Of a stretch of DNA of 46,637 bases, positions 28,978 through 37,999 are shown piece after piece. The stretch spans positions 1 through 46,637 of the forward strand of contig JAEEQO010000003.1 of NCBI GenBank assembly GCA_016285335.1, read 5' to 3'. This DNA comes from Victivallales bacterium (GTDB taxonomy: Bacteria > Verrucomicrobiota > Lentisphaeria > Victivallales > UBA1829). Position 1 is the first letter of the stretch; the number at the start of each line of letters is the position of its first letter. The position numbers were made by a program, and so were the translations under genes. The notes under the pieces were generated by a model. The model worked only from the letters and a program-made list of their open reading frames with translations. It had not been told where the DNA came from and did no database searches.

Positions 28978-29334
28978 GGGGGTGTCCCGGTTTCGACTGG
29001 ACGCGCTGAACGTCAACTGCATGTCGAGGATGACCGTTGGCCTCGTTAATCATCGGTTACACCAATAACTGCGAACGAAGAGTACGCACTCGCTGCCTGA
29101 TTAGCTGCGGCGACGTCTTCTCCCCGACGGACGCTAGGGGAACAAGGCGACAATCCGCGTCCTGGTTCTTACGGTTTTTCCGCCGCCGTGGAACGAGATT
29201 CCAGACGGAATAGTCGCAAAGAAGCCCGTTTGCCGGCCCTCGGCGCGACGATAAGCATCAAAGGCAAAACACACATGTAGACGTTGCCGCAATGCCTTCT
29301 CAGGACAGGGGTTCGACTCCCCTCACCTCCACCA
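28978..29334 (+). ncRNA. ssrA: transfer-messenger RNA (tmRNA)
   Basis: 357 nt. It rescues stalled ribosomes and tags the unfinished protein. The 5' end GGGGGTGTCCCGGTTTCGAC is universal. The 3' end has a T-arm with TTCGACT flanked by AGGGG/CCCCT and an encoded CCA. The acceptor ends pair over 7 bp including the G3-U70 wobble needed for alanine charging. The resume frame at 29071 reads GCG AAC GAA GAG TAC GCA CTC GCT GCC TGA (to 29100), tag ANEEYALAA after the tmRNA-borne Ala. One-piece form, not permuted. Its 3' end is a common attachment site for islands, and accessory DNA follows. Confidence 0.97.
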
Positions 29335-29345
29335 TCGAGTCTGGA

Positions 29346-29388
29346 CAGGCTACAGTAGTCCAAGGAACTGTAGCCTGATTCTTTGTTG
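29346..29388 (+). terminator. terminator of ssrA
   Basis: Perfect 10-bp stem CAGGCTACAG/CTGTAGCCTG with a 12-nt loop, then GATTCTTTGTTG. Confidence 0.8.
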
Positions 29389-29775
29389 TCATAGCCCCTA
29401 CAAAATCAGCAGGTTGTGGCTTTCTTCGAAAAGGCGGCGGGGAAACAAGGATTCTTTAAAACCCAGTTTCAGACCCGTTTTTGCTCCCTTTTTTCTCTGT
29501 TTCTCTGTGACCCCCGGCTACCCTGTCCAGGGACGTTTTTGTTTGCTATCAACAAGTTATGCAAAATCCCTTGACAGACGTTATTCTTTTGGGACTACTA
29601 CCCCACCTTTTGACCGCATTTAAGCTCAAAAACACAATAAGTCCTTGGATTATTGCCCCTGTTTTTGGAAGGTGGAATCCGCAAAACATAAAGCCTGTCC
29701 ATGCTTTTTCTATAGCCGCGTATTCTTGGGTATGCCACCCCTGCAGAGAACGGAGAATCAGGTTATTTCGCCAGA
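29389..29775. other. gene-poor stretch after ssrA
   Basis: No gene, integrase or repeat of the ssrA 3' end is visible. Small open frames lack ribosome sites. Confidence 0.5.
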
Positions 29776-29994
29776 TTATTTCAAAGCATCGTATTTTCTT
29801 TGCAGAGCTGCAGTTACGATTTGTTTGTCATGGTCATCGCGAATCGTAATGTAATTGGGCTTCCAATAAATCGCAAAGGCTCCGTCCAGCTCTAATACGC
29901 CGTAGTCGTTGCTGTTTGGTTTCTGATGTTTAGCCTGTTCCAACGTGCAATCCGTCAAAACGAATTCATGGTCGTTTAATCTGGTCTCTATCAT
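29776..29994 (-). CDS. small protein of unknown function
   Basis: 72 residues (starts MIETRLNDHEFVLTDCTLEQ). AGGAG lies 7 nt before the ATG, and a strong promoter (TTGATT, 16 bp, TATATT) is just upstream. These two signals make it a real gene despite its size. The sequence alternates short polar strands (FAIYWKPNYITIRDDHDKQIV) and looks like a small beta-rich domain ending in a helix. No signal or membrane segment. I do not recognise it. Confidence 0.65.
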   Translation of the reverse strand: MIETRLNDHEFVLTDCTLEQAKHQKPNSNDYGVLELDGAFAIYWKPNYITIRDDHDKQIVTAALQRKYDALK

Positions 29995-30017
29995 TTCCGG
30001 TCTCCTGTTAACGGGTT

Positions 30018-30045
30018 AATATACCATCTTTTCCGTGATAATCAA
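30018..30045 (-). promoter_or_regulatory. promoter of the 72-residue gene
   Basis: Minus strand TTGATT, 16 bp, TATATT. Confidence 0.6.
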
Positions 30046-30050
30046 GTGGC

Positions 30051-30178
30051 TTATTTCGCCGCCAGACTGTCCAGCATGGCCTGTGCGCCCTTTCTGACGG
30101 CCTCGACGATCTTCGGTGGCTCAATGGGCACGGCTTCGCCCTTCTGAGCATCCGCCCATGCAAACCTATGCTGGGCGA
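30051..30178 (-). pseudogene. 3' remnant of an unidentified gene
   Basis: A minus-strand frame reads FAWADAQKGEAVPIEPPKIV and then a helical end EAVRKGAQAMLDSLAAK before a stop at 30051. Codon texture is that of a real GC-rich gene, but the frame is closed by a stop only about 40 codons upstream and has no start. It is probably the tail of a gene cut by rearrangement. The -35 box of the next promoter lies just beyond its stop. Confidence 0.45.
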
Positions 30179-30345
30179 TTCACCGTGGGTACTCGACCTC
30201 GGTTGACAGGCACCGTTTTGATGCCACTCTTGGTGCAAAACAATAAAATATACCCCTCACGAAACCGATTTGCAAACCGGATTTTGATGTTTTTTCAATA
30301 TTCAAGTGTGATTGTTCCCGCCTCACCCCAAAGGTTTCCCTCCCT

Positions 30346-31272
30346 ATGGCCACCAAGCGCAAACGTAAATCCTCTCGCAAACATAAATCCCCTGCAATCA
30401 AACTCCCCATCAGCGTAATAGTTGCGCTGATCATCATCGTTGCCATCATTGCGGGCGTTTGGGCATATTTCCACCCGGCAGAAGCAAAACAGTATGTGGA
30501 CACTTGGATTGCTCAAATCCCAGGAAAGCCTGTTCAGCAACCGCAACAGCTCGCGGAGCCAATCCCGACGGTAGAGGGATCGAAGTACGACAATCTGTCA
30601 TTTGGTGTGCCTGGACCGGCCGACTGTATAGTCGACCGAGAGGGCTATGCTCTCGGATACAGTGAGAAGCATGAGCAGCCTCGCTGGGTCATTTATCGGA
30701 TGACCTATGAAGAGGTAACGAAAAAGGTTGCCTCCAGAAACGATAATTTTCGCGAAGACCCGCAGATACCGAGCGGCAGCGCTACGCTTGCCGACTATAA
30801 AAATTCAGGTAAGGATAGAGGCCACATGGCTCCTGCAGCAGATATGAGTTTTTCCTCCAAGGCGATGGATGAATCGTTTTTTATGTCGAACATGTCGCCA
30901 CAGGAACCGGAATGCAATCGAGGCATTTGGAAGATCGCGGAGAGCCAGGTGCGTTACTTCGCCCTCGTAGAAAGAGATATTTATGTTGTAACCGGCCCCA
31001 TTTTCCCAACGGGAAAAGCTATTACGATAGGGCCAAACGAAGTTACCGTCCCCCCAGCTTATTACAAGGTTGTGTGGGATCGCACACCGCCCGAAAAAAT
31101 GATAGCCTTCATCATTCCGAACGAGGGCTCCACCAAATCCTTACAATCATTTGTGGTGACTGTGGATAAGGTCGAGCTGGAGACCGGCCTGGATTTCTTC
31201 TCGGAGATTCCTCAGCCCCAGCAGGAACAACTCGAGTCGACCATAACGATTGATGCATGGAAATGGCAGTAA
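30346..31272 (+). CDS. membrane-anchored DNA/RNA non-specific endonuclease (DRGH family)
   Basis: 308 residues. A Lys/Arg-rich start (MATKRKRKSSRKHK) and one helix (LPISVIVALIIIVAIIAGVWAYF, about 20-42) make it an N-in anchored protein with the nuclease on the outside. The catalytic beta-beta-metal motif is D157-R-G-H160 followed by MAPAADM. The downstream SNMSPQ and CNRGIW supply the metal Asn and the helix of this NucA/EndA-like family. Such enzymes cut DNA and RNA without sequence preference. A role against incoming DNA, or in DNA scavenging, is possible. AAAGG is 11 nt before the ATG. Confidence 0.88.
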   Translation: MATKRKRKSSRKHKSPAIKLPISVIVALIIIVAIIAGVWAYFHPAEAKQYVDTWIAQIPGKPVQQPQQLAEPIPTVEGSKYDNLSFGVPGPADCIVDREGYALGYSEKHEQPRWVIYRMTYEEVTKKVASRNDNFREDPQIPSGSATLADYKNSGKDRGHMAPAADMSFSSKAMDESFFMSNMSPQEPECNRGIWKIAESQVRYFALVERDIYVVTGPIFPTGKAITIGPNEVTVPPAYYKVVWDRTPPEKMIAFIIPNEGSTKSLQSFVVTVDKVELETGLDFFSEIPQPQQEQLESTITIDAWKWQ

Positions 31273-31310
31273 AAAATATGTGATACAGTGTGTTAAAAGG
31301 AAAAAGACCG

Positions 31311-32375
31311 ATGGACACCAACATGACAAAACGGGCATTCTCGAACGTCTATGATCGCGTTTTAAAGAGGGTTTTGCGCAAAGAGAAGCTGAACCGCGAA
31401 ACAGAGCTGGAGGTTCGGAAACTCGTGGCCAACTTGGTCATGGTCGCTTGGAACAGGTGTGTTGCCAGCAGATCACTGACTGAGGCAAAGAACGAGGTCG
31501 TTGCGTATGCCAACCAGAACTATGGCGGCAAAGAAAAAATCAGGACGTTATTGCTCAATGCCGTTTCGATCAAATGGCACGATTATGGGGGCGATACCAC
31601 ATTCATCCCCTGTGTCGCTGTTGGAGAAACAGACGGAAAACCGACTGTGAGCGTAAAACTCGAAGACGAGCTTCCGAAAACTCCGATAGACCCCGCCGCA
31701 TTTCGAAAACACATGGAGTCTCCTGAAATCAGGAAACGCCTCAGCCGCGTTGACATCGAGAATTTGGACGAGGAAATCGAGAAAATCAAGGCGGAATTCA
31801 ACGCCAGTCTGCCGCTTGACACGCCCGAAAAGTATAATAACTTCCGCCCAGCTTTTTTCGAGGTCCCACTCAGTCGTGCAGCATTGGATGATATGCATGA
31901 ACGTACTCTTCAGTATATTCCAACCGAGAGCAAAACGAAATTGATGGTAAAAATCCTGAAGGAGCAGCCTTTCCTTGCCCATCTTTGTAAAACCTACGAA
32001 ACGGACTTTGCAACAACCGAGCTCGCTCGGCAACTGCCGAGAGACCAGCGTGGATCTGGCTCTATCCCCGACCTGATTCTTTCGATTTACGCCTCTTTTT
32101 CTTCAACGGTTGACTTTGTCTGCATTACAGAGGAATCCGTCAAAAGCTGGTATAAGGTCGCCGAAAAAGTTGTTTCCACCTTCCTGGAAAACAACAGCTG
32201 GTTTTATGATAGCGGAAAAACACTTGATGAACAGAATCTGGTTGAATTCATTGTCGAGAACGCCATAAAAATTGTTCCATCCCCTGAGGATCGGACCGGA
32301 ACCATGAAGGATCTTCTGGCCTGGGGAATGGTAATTGGCGAAGCCAGAAAGAGGATGGGAGGAGCACCGCGATGA
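31311..32375 (+). CDS. protein of unknown function, first gene of a trio
   Basis: 354 residues from the ATG at 31311, which has AAGGA 9 nt before it (in-frame ATGs at 31290 and 31323 also exist). It is soluble, mostly helical and charged. No signal, membrane segment or known catalytic motif is seen. Recognisable stretches are YDRVLKRVLRKEKLNRETEL at the start and GKTLDEQNLVEFIVENAIKI near the end. Its stop overlaps the next start (ATGA). I cannot assign a family. Confidence 0.7.
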   Translation: MDTNMTKRAFSNVYDRVLKRVLRKEKLNRETELEVRKLVANLVMVAWNRCVASRSLTEAKNEVVAYANQNYGGKEKIRTLLLNAVSIKWHDYGGDTTFIPCVAVGETDGKPTVSVKLEDELPKTPIDPAAFRKHMESPEIRKRLSRVDIENLDEEIEKIKAEFNASLPLDTPEKYNNFRPAFFEVPLSRAALDDMHERTLQYIPTESKTKLMVKILKEQPFLAHLCKTYETDFATTELARQLPRDQRGSGSIPDLILSIYASFSSTVDFVCITEESVKSWYKVAEKVVSTFLENNSWFYDSGKTLDEQNLVEFIVENAIKIVPSPEDRTGTMKDLLAWGMVIGEARKRMGGAPR

Positions 32376-32584
32376 ATGGCATCGACCTGAAAATATCCCC
32401 ATCGACTGACTGGCGCTCCATGTCACCGGACGAACGGAAGCGGGCACTGTTCAAAAAGCAGAAAGACCTGCTCGACACATTCCTGTCCCACGGGGCGATA
32501 GACCAACGACAGTACAAGAAAAGCCTGACCTGCATGGCCGAAAAAATGGGTATGCAGTTGAGCGAAGAGGAACAGAATTTTTAA
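32372..32584 (+). CDS. small SHOCT-like protein
   Basis: 70 residues, overlapping the previous gene by ATGA. GGAGGAG lies 7 nt before the start. The C-terminal half (KKQKDLLDTFLSHGAIDQRQ then YKKSLTCMAEKMGM) has the helix-turn-helix spacing of short C-terminal SHOCT domains (LLDxxLxxGAIxxxEYxxxK), which are oligomerisation tails. That is a likeness only. Probably a partner of the gene before it. Confidence 0.65.
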   Translation: MNGIDLKISPSTDWRSMSPDERKRALFKKQKDLLDTFLSHGAIDQRQYKKSLTCMAEKMGMQLSEEEQNF

Positions 32585-32605
32585 CCCGATAAGGAGGGTG
32601 GAGTT

Positions 32606-32977
32606 ATGCGGTGCGTATTCAAAGTCATGATGGTCGAAGAAGACGGAACCGGCAGAATCGTGGCGTCCTGGATGAATTTTCCTCCGCTTATTATTTGGTT
32701 CATGGCCAACATGGACGAAAATCTGCTGGACGAGAAGCTGCACCTTTTTGATTTGAACAAACTGAGCCTTCTCTGCGGTGCCTGCCGGAAGATTCTGCAA
32801 TCGCCGGACTGGGAGAAAGAAGCATGTCGCTTTTGGGGCGAGGACGAAGACAGTTTTGACGAAGTAAAGGCGTTTGCCGTTAAAGGTATAATGCACGATA
32901 TCCTTCTTCAGGGAGAAATGATTCCTCCACCACAGAATGGTGCACAGCTGGTCTGCCAGGTATCACGATCAAAATGA
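32606..32977 (+). CDS. protein of unknown function, third gene of the trio
   Basis: 123 residues, with AAGGAGG before the ATG. Soluble; contains WMNFPPLIIWFMANMDENLL and a Cys pair in LLCGACRKIL, perhaps redox or metal-related. It lies 21 bp after the SHOCT-like gene, so the three form an operon. Not recognised. Confidence 0.6.
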   Translation: MRCVFKVMMVEEDGTGRIVASWMNFPPLIIWFMANMDENLLDEKLHLFDLNKLSLLCGACRKILQSPDWEKEACRFWGEDEDSFDEVKAFAVKGIMHDILLQGEMIPPPQNGAQLVCQVSRSK

Positions 32978-33061
32978 CATGCGTCCCCAAGGAATGACAC
33001 GCCGTGCCCGACAAAGCACGTCACGTGAAACAGAAAACACGATATAAACCGTCCTTTTGAC

Positions 33062-33090
33062 TTGCAATCCGGCTCGTTCGGATGTATCTT
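33062..33090 (+). promoter_or_regulatory. promoter of the HipA-like operon
   Basis: TTGCAA, 17 bp, TATCTT, 20 bp before the start codon. TTGACT overlaps its first bases but is too far from the -10 box. Confidence 0.4.
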
Positions 33091-33110
33091 ATAGAACGAG
33101 CGAGACCAAT

Positions 33111-34241
33111 ATGATTTTTATACTGAAACAATACGATTTTGAACTTCTGGCCTTCGATCTGTGCCAAAAAGGTCTGGACGGTTTTGCGTGTTCAATTCTG
33201 AAGATTAACGAAAAGAATCGCAAGCTTCTCCCGATTGGCATGACCGTTGACGGGGACGGTGTGCTCGCATGGCTGCGGTCACGCATCATCCCGCGCAATC
33301 GTGAATACGTTGATAAAATCCTGTCTGTATATGGTCTCAGCCACAACAATCTTCTGGGAATCATCAAGCTCAGTTTCGGCCTTTCTCTGAACGACAGCTA
33401 TTGGTGCGTACCGGAAGGCTTTTCCGGATGTTTCAGCGAGTTCAATCTGTACGAGAATCCGTTCAACAAGGCACTGGCCCTTATCGCATACACTGGATTC
33501 GGCAGCGTCCGGCCGAGCGGATTCTCCTCCTCGCCGGAATTCACGACAAACGGCAATCTCCGGAAAGGCTGGCGCAAAGTCAACGGACAGATTCTGCTGT
33601 ACAAAGGTGGCAGTTCCGGTGCGGCCAACACCGGAAACGAGCCGTATTCCGAGTTCTATGCTGCGCAGGTCGCCTCGGCAATGGATGCAAACCATGTGTC
33701 ATATAACCTCGCAAAATGGAAGGGGGAGCTTTGCAGCACATGTCCTCTTTTCACCGACATTGACCATTCGTTTGTCTCCGCGCATCGCTTCTTCCCGGAA
33801 CTCAAGCTTACCGAAATCGCTGCCGGACTAAAATTGATGGGCGAAGTATTTTATCAGCCATTCTGCGACATGATCGTCTATGACGCCCTCGTCTGCAATA
33901 CGGATCGACACCTCGGCAACTTCGGGCTGATCATCGACAACAGGCACAATAAACCCATTGCATTTGCTCCGCTCTTCGACAATGGCATGGCGCTTTTCCC
34001 GTTCGCCATGAAGGATGACTTCGATGATCTGAACAGGTACGCCGCAAGCAGACTCTCCGCATATGATGTTCCTTTTGGCGAGCTCGTCTCCGCTTTCATG
34101 AGCAATCGGCAGAGGAAACATCTCCGTAGCCTTGTGGGATTCAGTTTTGAACGGCACCGCTATTATAACCTCCCCACGTGGCGGCTGAAAAAGCTTGAGG
34201 CATTTATCCACGACAGGACACGCGAGTTGCTGTCTTTGTGA
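33111..34241 (+). CDS. HipA-like Ser/Thr kinase
   Basis: 376 residues. The kinase core is visible in the C-terminal half: catalytic loop N263-T-D-R-H-L-G-N270 and metal motif L-F-D290-N-G. The P-loop region corresponds to GQILLYKGGSSGAAN (about 163-177). Characterised HipA toxins phosphorylate a tRNA synthetase (GltX) and cause dormancy. No HipB-like DNA-binding partner lies beside it. The start at 33111 is preferred to an upstream in-frame ATG (33057) because it follows the promoter, though its ribosome site is weak. The two phosphoesterases that follow could reverse its action; that is inference. Confidence 0.75.
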   Translation: MIFILKQYDFELLAFDLCQKGLDGFACSILKINEKNRKLLPIGMTVDGDGVLAWLRSRIIPRNREYVDKILSVYGLSHNNLLGIIKLSFGLSLNDSYWCVPEGFSGCFSEFNLYENPFNKALALIAYTGFGSVRPSGFSSSPEFTTNGNLRKGWRKVNGQILLYKGGSSGAANTGNEPYSEFYAAQVASAMDANHVSYNLAKWKGELCSTCPLFTDIDHSFVSAHRFFPELKLTEIAAGLKLMGEVFYQPFCDMIVYDALVCNTDRHLGNFGLIIDNRHNKPIAFAPLFDNGMALFPFAMKDDFDDLNRYAASRLSAYDVPFGELVSAFMSNRQRKHLRSLVGFSFERHRYYNLPTWRLKKLEAFIHDRTRELLSL

Positions 34242-34311
34242 AACAACTCCCGCCCCATTCAACGACAGTTTCCAAAATAGAAACAGTCGTAAACCGTGGA
34301 AGGATTATACC

Positions 34312-35088
34312 ATGAAAATACTTTGTCTATCAGATTTGCATTTGCGGTCGAACGCCGTGTCAGATTTTCTCAACGCTCAGAAGACAACCCCGTTTTTGCG
34401 CGAAATTACGGCCACTGTTGCCGAGGTTTCACCCGATGTCGTGGTTGTCACGGGGGACACCGTCTGGGCGCGTCAGGTGCGAAAGCTTTCGTTTGTTCTC
34501 AGGAAACTTATCCCCGGCGACATCCCGATTGTGGCCACCTTGGGGAACCATGAATTCTGGGAGCGAACCTTTGAAGAAACGCTGTCCGAACTGAAAGAGC
34601 AGACTTTCGCCGACAAAAACATCTTCTATCTGGACTTGCTCGGTGCTGTTGAACTCGGCGGGTTCAACTTTGTCGGCGGAACGTTGTTCTTCGATGGATC
34701 AATGCGCATCTGCGAAAACCAGCGGGTTGACGAATGGGACGGCTGGCAGGACTGGCGCATTGGCGAAATCGTGATGCGCTACAAGGAATTCAATGCCTAT
34801 TACGTCGACATGATTCGTTCCAAAATGAAGCAGGGAATGTCGACGCTGCTCTGCACCCATCATGTCCCGCATGTTCTCCTGAACGGCCATGAACCGAGCC
34901 ACTACAGCTTTTACACGGGCATGAAGGATTTGGTTCACGACCTGCCGTTTGATGCGCGTTTCGACAACTATTTGATCTGCGGACATACCCACCGCCGTGT
35001 CATCGGCGAGGTCGTGTCCGGATTCATGGGCGTCAATGTCGGAAGCGACTATGACCACCTCGAATCATATGTTTTGGAAATCGGGTGA
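34312..35088 (+). CDS. calcineurin-like metallophosphoesterase 1
   Basis: 258 residues. The dimetal motifs are complete: LCLSDLHLR (D-x-H), VVVTGDTVW (GD), LGNHEFW (GNHE), CTHHVPH and CGHTHRR (GHxH). AAGGA is 8 nt before the ATG. Members hydrolyse phosphodiesters or phosphomonoesters, including nucleotides, 2',3'-cyclic ends and phosphoproteins; the substrate here is unknown. It lies 70 bp after the kinase gene and 7 bp before a second phosphoesterase. Confidence 0.9.
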   Translation: MKILCLSDLHLRSNAVSDFLNAQKTTPFLREITATVAEVSPDVVVVTGDTVWARQVRKLSFVLRKLIPGDIPIVATLGNHEFWERTFEETLSELKEQTFADKNIFYLDLLGAVELGGFNFVGGTLFFDGSMRICENQRVDEWDGWQDWRIGEIVMRYKEFNAYYVDMIRSKMKQGMSTLLCTHHVPHVLLNGHEPSHYSFYTGMKDLVHDLPFDARFDNYLICGHTHRRVIGEVVSGFMGVNVGSDYDHLESYVLEIG

Positions 35089-35095
35089 TGACGCG

Positions 35096-36043
35096 ATGAA
35101 GATGTTCCTTGTTTCCGATACACACGGAAAGAATATTGACCTGATTTCCGCATATGCCGAGGAGGTGAAAGCTGATATCTGCATCCATGCCGGAGATTTC
35201 GGCTTTTATGACAGATTCAGTCTGGATGCTCTGTCGCACGAGGAAATCAGACTTCTCATCAGACACAGCATCCTGCCAGATGAACAAAAAGCCGTTTTGG
35301 ATCAGGCGACTCCGGAAGAACGCAAAGAGGCACTTGAAAGAAATCGGCTTCTGGGGTGCTTTCCCGACTTCCTTGAGGGAAAAAGACGATTCGAAAGGCC
35401 CGTCTATGCGACCTGGGGCAATCATGATGACGCAGAAATCGTTTTGCGGCTGATCAAAAATCCTATTGCGAATTTGCAGATACTTCACGAAAAGACGTTC
35501 TTCGACCTCGGAGAAATAGTCCTGCTGGGTGTCGGAGGGAATTGTGTCCCGCACAAGGCTTTCACGCAAAACTGCAAAAAGGGATTGCCCGGAGCTCAAT
35601 GCCGCCCGACAAGCGTTCTTGCGCAATACGTCAGACTTTTGGAAACATCCCGCAGAATTCCGCATGGCAGGCATGTCATTCTGGTCACCCACGTAAGCCC
35701 CCTTGTGGAGCCGTTTCTGGAGTTGCTCGCATGGAGAATTGGAGCAGAGCTGACCATCAGCGGCCACATGGGACGGCCAAACGGCGAAACAGGCACAACT
35801 GACAACAGAAGGTTTCCCGTGCTGCGACAGACGTATCAGAAACTGGTCGAGCTTTATCCGGATTCGAAGAAGGATTTGGAGCTCTTTTACCCGGAAACCA
35901 AAGATCACTTCATCCGGCACATCAATTTGCCGGATGCTGAGGACGGCTACGGAACACTCGAATACGAAGACGGCAAGTTCAGTTTCGAGATTCGCGGAGT
36001 TGACTATCGAAAGATGAAGGAGATGGGAGTCGTTTTCCCATGA
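35096..36043 (+). CDS. calcineurin-like metallophosphoesterase 2
   Basis: 315 residues. Motifs are FLVSDTHGK (D-x-H), HAGDFGF (GD), TWGNHDD (GNHD), LVTHVSP and SGHMGRP. The last has Gly-His-Met-Gly where GHTH is usual, so one metal ligand may be altered. It is longer than the first, with a helical insert (about 45-100, [20 protein letters not shown]) and a C-terminal extension ending in a small beta unit ([20 protein letters not shown]). The ribosome site is weak, and translation is probably coupled to the gene before. Upstream in-frame ATGs overlap the preceding gene and were not chosen. Confidence 0.85.
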   Translation: MKMFLVSDTHGKNIDLISAYAEEVKADICIHAGDFGFYDRFSLDALSHEEIRLLIRHSILPDEQKAVLDQATPEERKEALERNRLLGCFPDFLEGKRRFERPVYATWGNHDDAEIVLRLIKNPIANLQILHEKTFFDLGEIVLLGVGGNCVPHKAFTQNCKKGLPGAQCRPTSVLAQYVRLLETSRRIPHGRHVILVTHVSPLVEPFLELLAWRIGAELTISGHMGRPNGETGTTDNRRFPVLRQTYQKLVELYPDSKKDLELFYPETKDHFIRHINLPDAEDGYGTLEYEDGKFSFEIRGVDYRKMKEMGVVFP

Positions 36044-36053
36044 GGTGGAGCAT

Positions 36054-36596
36054 ATGGACGAAAAAACAGTTTTTGAACTGAGCAAAAAGAAAGCGTACAC
36101 GCTCTTCGGAAGCAATCTTCTCGCCACGTTGGAACCGGGAACGGTCGATTGCCTTCAGCAGATACACGCTTATCTTTTCGGCGGTCTGTACGACTTTGCC
36201 GGAAAAATCCGAGAGAAGAATATCAGCAAAGGCGGCTTCATCTTTGCCAATGCGTATTATTTCGGCACGATTCTTCCCACGATTGAACGGATGCCGGAGA
36301 CCACATTCGATGAAATCATCGGCAAATATGTGGAAATGAATATCGCACACCCCTTCATGGAGGGCAACGGCAGAAGCACCCGCATTTGGCTTGACATGAT
36401 GCTGAAACGCTCTCTGAAGAAATGTGTTGACTGGAGCCGGATCGGCAAAAAAGAATACCTTGACGCTATGAGGCAAAGCCCTTCGGACAGTGCGCCACTG
36501 AAAGCTTTGCTGTCTTCGGCATTAACTGACAAAATTGATGACAGCGAGATGTTTATGAAAGGCATCGACCAGTCTTATTACTACGAAGCGAACTGA
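36054..36596 (+). CDS. Fic-domain protein AMPylase
   Basis: 180 residues. The Fic motif is perfect: H99-P-F-M-E-G-N-G-R107 followed by STR. Upstream, [21 protein letters not shown] forms the flap that docks the target. Fic enzymes transfer AMP from ATP to a hydroxyl on a target protein. No inhibitory (S/T)xxxE(G/N) helix is obvious at either end, and no small antitoxin gene flanks it, so its control is unclear. The ATG at 36054 has GAGG 8 nt before it. A GTG at 36045 is possible. Confidence 0.9.
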   Translation: MDEKTVFELSKKKAYTLFGSNLLATLEPGTVDCLQQIHAYLFGGLYDFAGKIREKNISKGGFIFANAYYFGTILPTIERMPETTFDEIIGKYVEMNIAHPFMEGNGRSTRIWLDMMLKRSLKKCVDWSRIGKKEYLDAMRQSPSDSAPLKALLSSALTDKIDDSEMFMKGIDQSYYYEAN

Positions 36597-36611
36597 CAAA
36601 GGAATCAAAAA

Positions 36612-37868
36612 ATGGAAAAAGACAAAACGAATTTCTGTGCACCATTACTGGATGCTTATCGTTGGCATGAAAGCTCGCACTACAGAAACGGGCTTCCTGA
36701 ACCATACAGTCCGGAAACAATGACAGCCCTTGACGAATTGTTCAAGATGGTGCGGGGTATTTCCCCTTATAACAAAACCACTGGCCTTCGGAAGCTTTTT
36801 ATTCCGGTTGACAGGGGAACAGTTGAGGATTTCAGGAATTACTGCGGGTATTATGACGAAGAGGAAGAGATAAGCCCCGAAGAACTCGATGAAGAGTGGA
36901 AACGGGATTACCCGGATGAAAAACAGTGGTTCTCCTTTGCTTTCATCGAAGACGATGAAAACGGATATCGGGGAATCTTTCTGGACAATCGGCTTGTCCT
37001 CGAAACAATGCCGGGGCCTACTCCGCCGTACCCGGAAGACGCCAGTGAATTTGTTCAGTGGCTCGTGGTAAAAGTCCGGGAATGTCTCCCCATAATAAAG
37101 TCGGGTGAATACAATCGCATCATCCGGCAGGAGCTCTCCCCGGATCAGCGCACCGGCACGATTTCCCGCAAAGATTATTGGGAACTTTACCCGGAAGACA
37201 AGGAAGATTATTTTGCGAATCTTCCAGAGGCAGACCAGAAGGAATTTCTGAGGCTGATGGAAAATTACGATAAAGACGCACTGCCGGACAACCTGATTCA
37301 GGACATGACATCGGGATTGTTTTTCCGGTGCTGTCAAATGGGGTATGCGGCCAATCATTACGAGGGCTGCGACACACTCTCCCCCAAAGAGCTTTATCGG
37401 AAACATGCCGACATGCGTCATGAAGGGCTCATGGATATTGACGAGGACTCGCCCGAAGCATTTGCGCACTGGCTCAAGCATTGTGCCAATCGTGGTGGAC
37501 ACCCGTGGGAGGTCTGCCGTGGGGGCAATTCGACCCATGTATCGCTTTATGTCGACAAAACTGATGCAGGATACTATTTTTCTGTTGCCGGGAAGTCGTG
37601 GGGACGCTCTGTCGAAACCATCAACTTCTTTCTTGCTCTACACCGCGCTGGAATACCGGTGAAAATATGGGAAGGCAAAGGCCTGGCCGACCGCGTTATG
37701 GGGAAAGACAAAATCGGGATTGTGCCCAAAGGCGTCACGCCCCGTTATTGCGAATCGCGCTTTCCGGGAGAAAAAATCCTTGACTTCATGAACCTCCCGG
37801 AAGAGAAACATGACGAATTCGTAAAGAAGTGCGTGTGGCGTGACGAACCCGAAATAACGCTGATCTGA
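36612..37868 (+). CDS. protein of unknown function, last gene of the HipA-Fic operon
   Basis: 418 residues, AAAGGA before the ATG, 15 bp after the Fic gene. It is acidic and soluble, with many Pro-Glu-Asp stretches. The C-terminal third (about 280-400) reads FAHWLKHCANRGGHPWEVCR, then GGNSTHVSLYVDK, AGYYFSVAGKSWGRSVETI and ALHRAGIPV. The mixture of His, Cys and Trp with a Gly-rich turn suggests a compact enzyme or binding fold that I cannot name. Position suggests it is a target or immunity factor of the operon, without direct support. Confidence 0.75.
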   Translation: MEKDKTNFCAPLLDAYRWHESSHYRNGLPEPYSPETMTALDELFKMVRGISPYNKTTGLRKLFIPVDRGTVEDFRNYCGYYDEEEEISPEELDEEWKRDYPDEKQWFSFAFIEDDENGYRGIFLDNRLVLETMPGPTPPYPEDASEFVQWLVVKVRECLPIIKSGEYNRIIRQELSPDQRTGTISRKDYWELYPEDKEDYFANLPEADQKEFLRLMENYDKDALPDNLIQDMTSGLFFRCCQMGYAANHYEGCDTLSPKELYRKHADMRHEGLMDIDEDSPEAFAHWLKHCANRGGHPWEVCRGGNSTHVSLYVDKTDAGYYFSVAGKSWGRSVETINFFLALHRAGIPVKIWEGKGLADRVMGKDKIGIVPKGVTPRYCESRFPGEKILDFMNLPEEKHDEFVKKCVWRDEPEITLI

Positions 37869-37888
37869 AACGGCAATCTCTGCCGCGT

Positions 37889-37930
37889 CTACTGAGAACT
37901 TTGCGTTTTCCTTTGCAAAGTTCTCAGTAG
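37889..37930. repeat. perfect 16-bp inverted repeat
   Basis: CTACTGAGAACTTTGC and its exact reverse complement, separated by 10 nt, 20 bp after the stop of the previous gene. No T-run follows on either strand, so it is not a standard terminator. Confidence 0.7.
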
Positions 37931-37999
37931 GCATTGACGGCGGCTGGTGTCTCCCAAAAGTGAGAGCAAAATGCCAATAATGCTCTCCGCGCATATAGC

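Noticed and set aside
29559..29849. 96-codon plus-strand frame after ssrA
   Set aside because: No ribosome site, no motif, and it overlaps the better supported minus-strand 72-residue gene.
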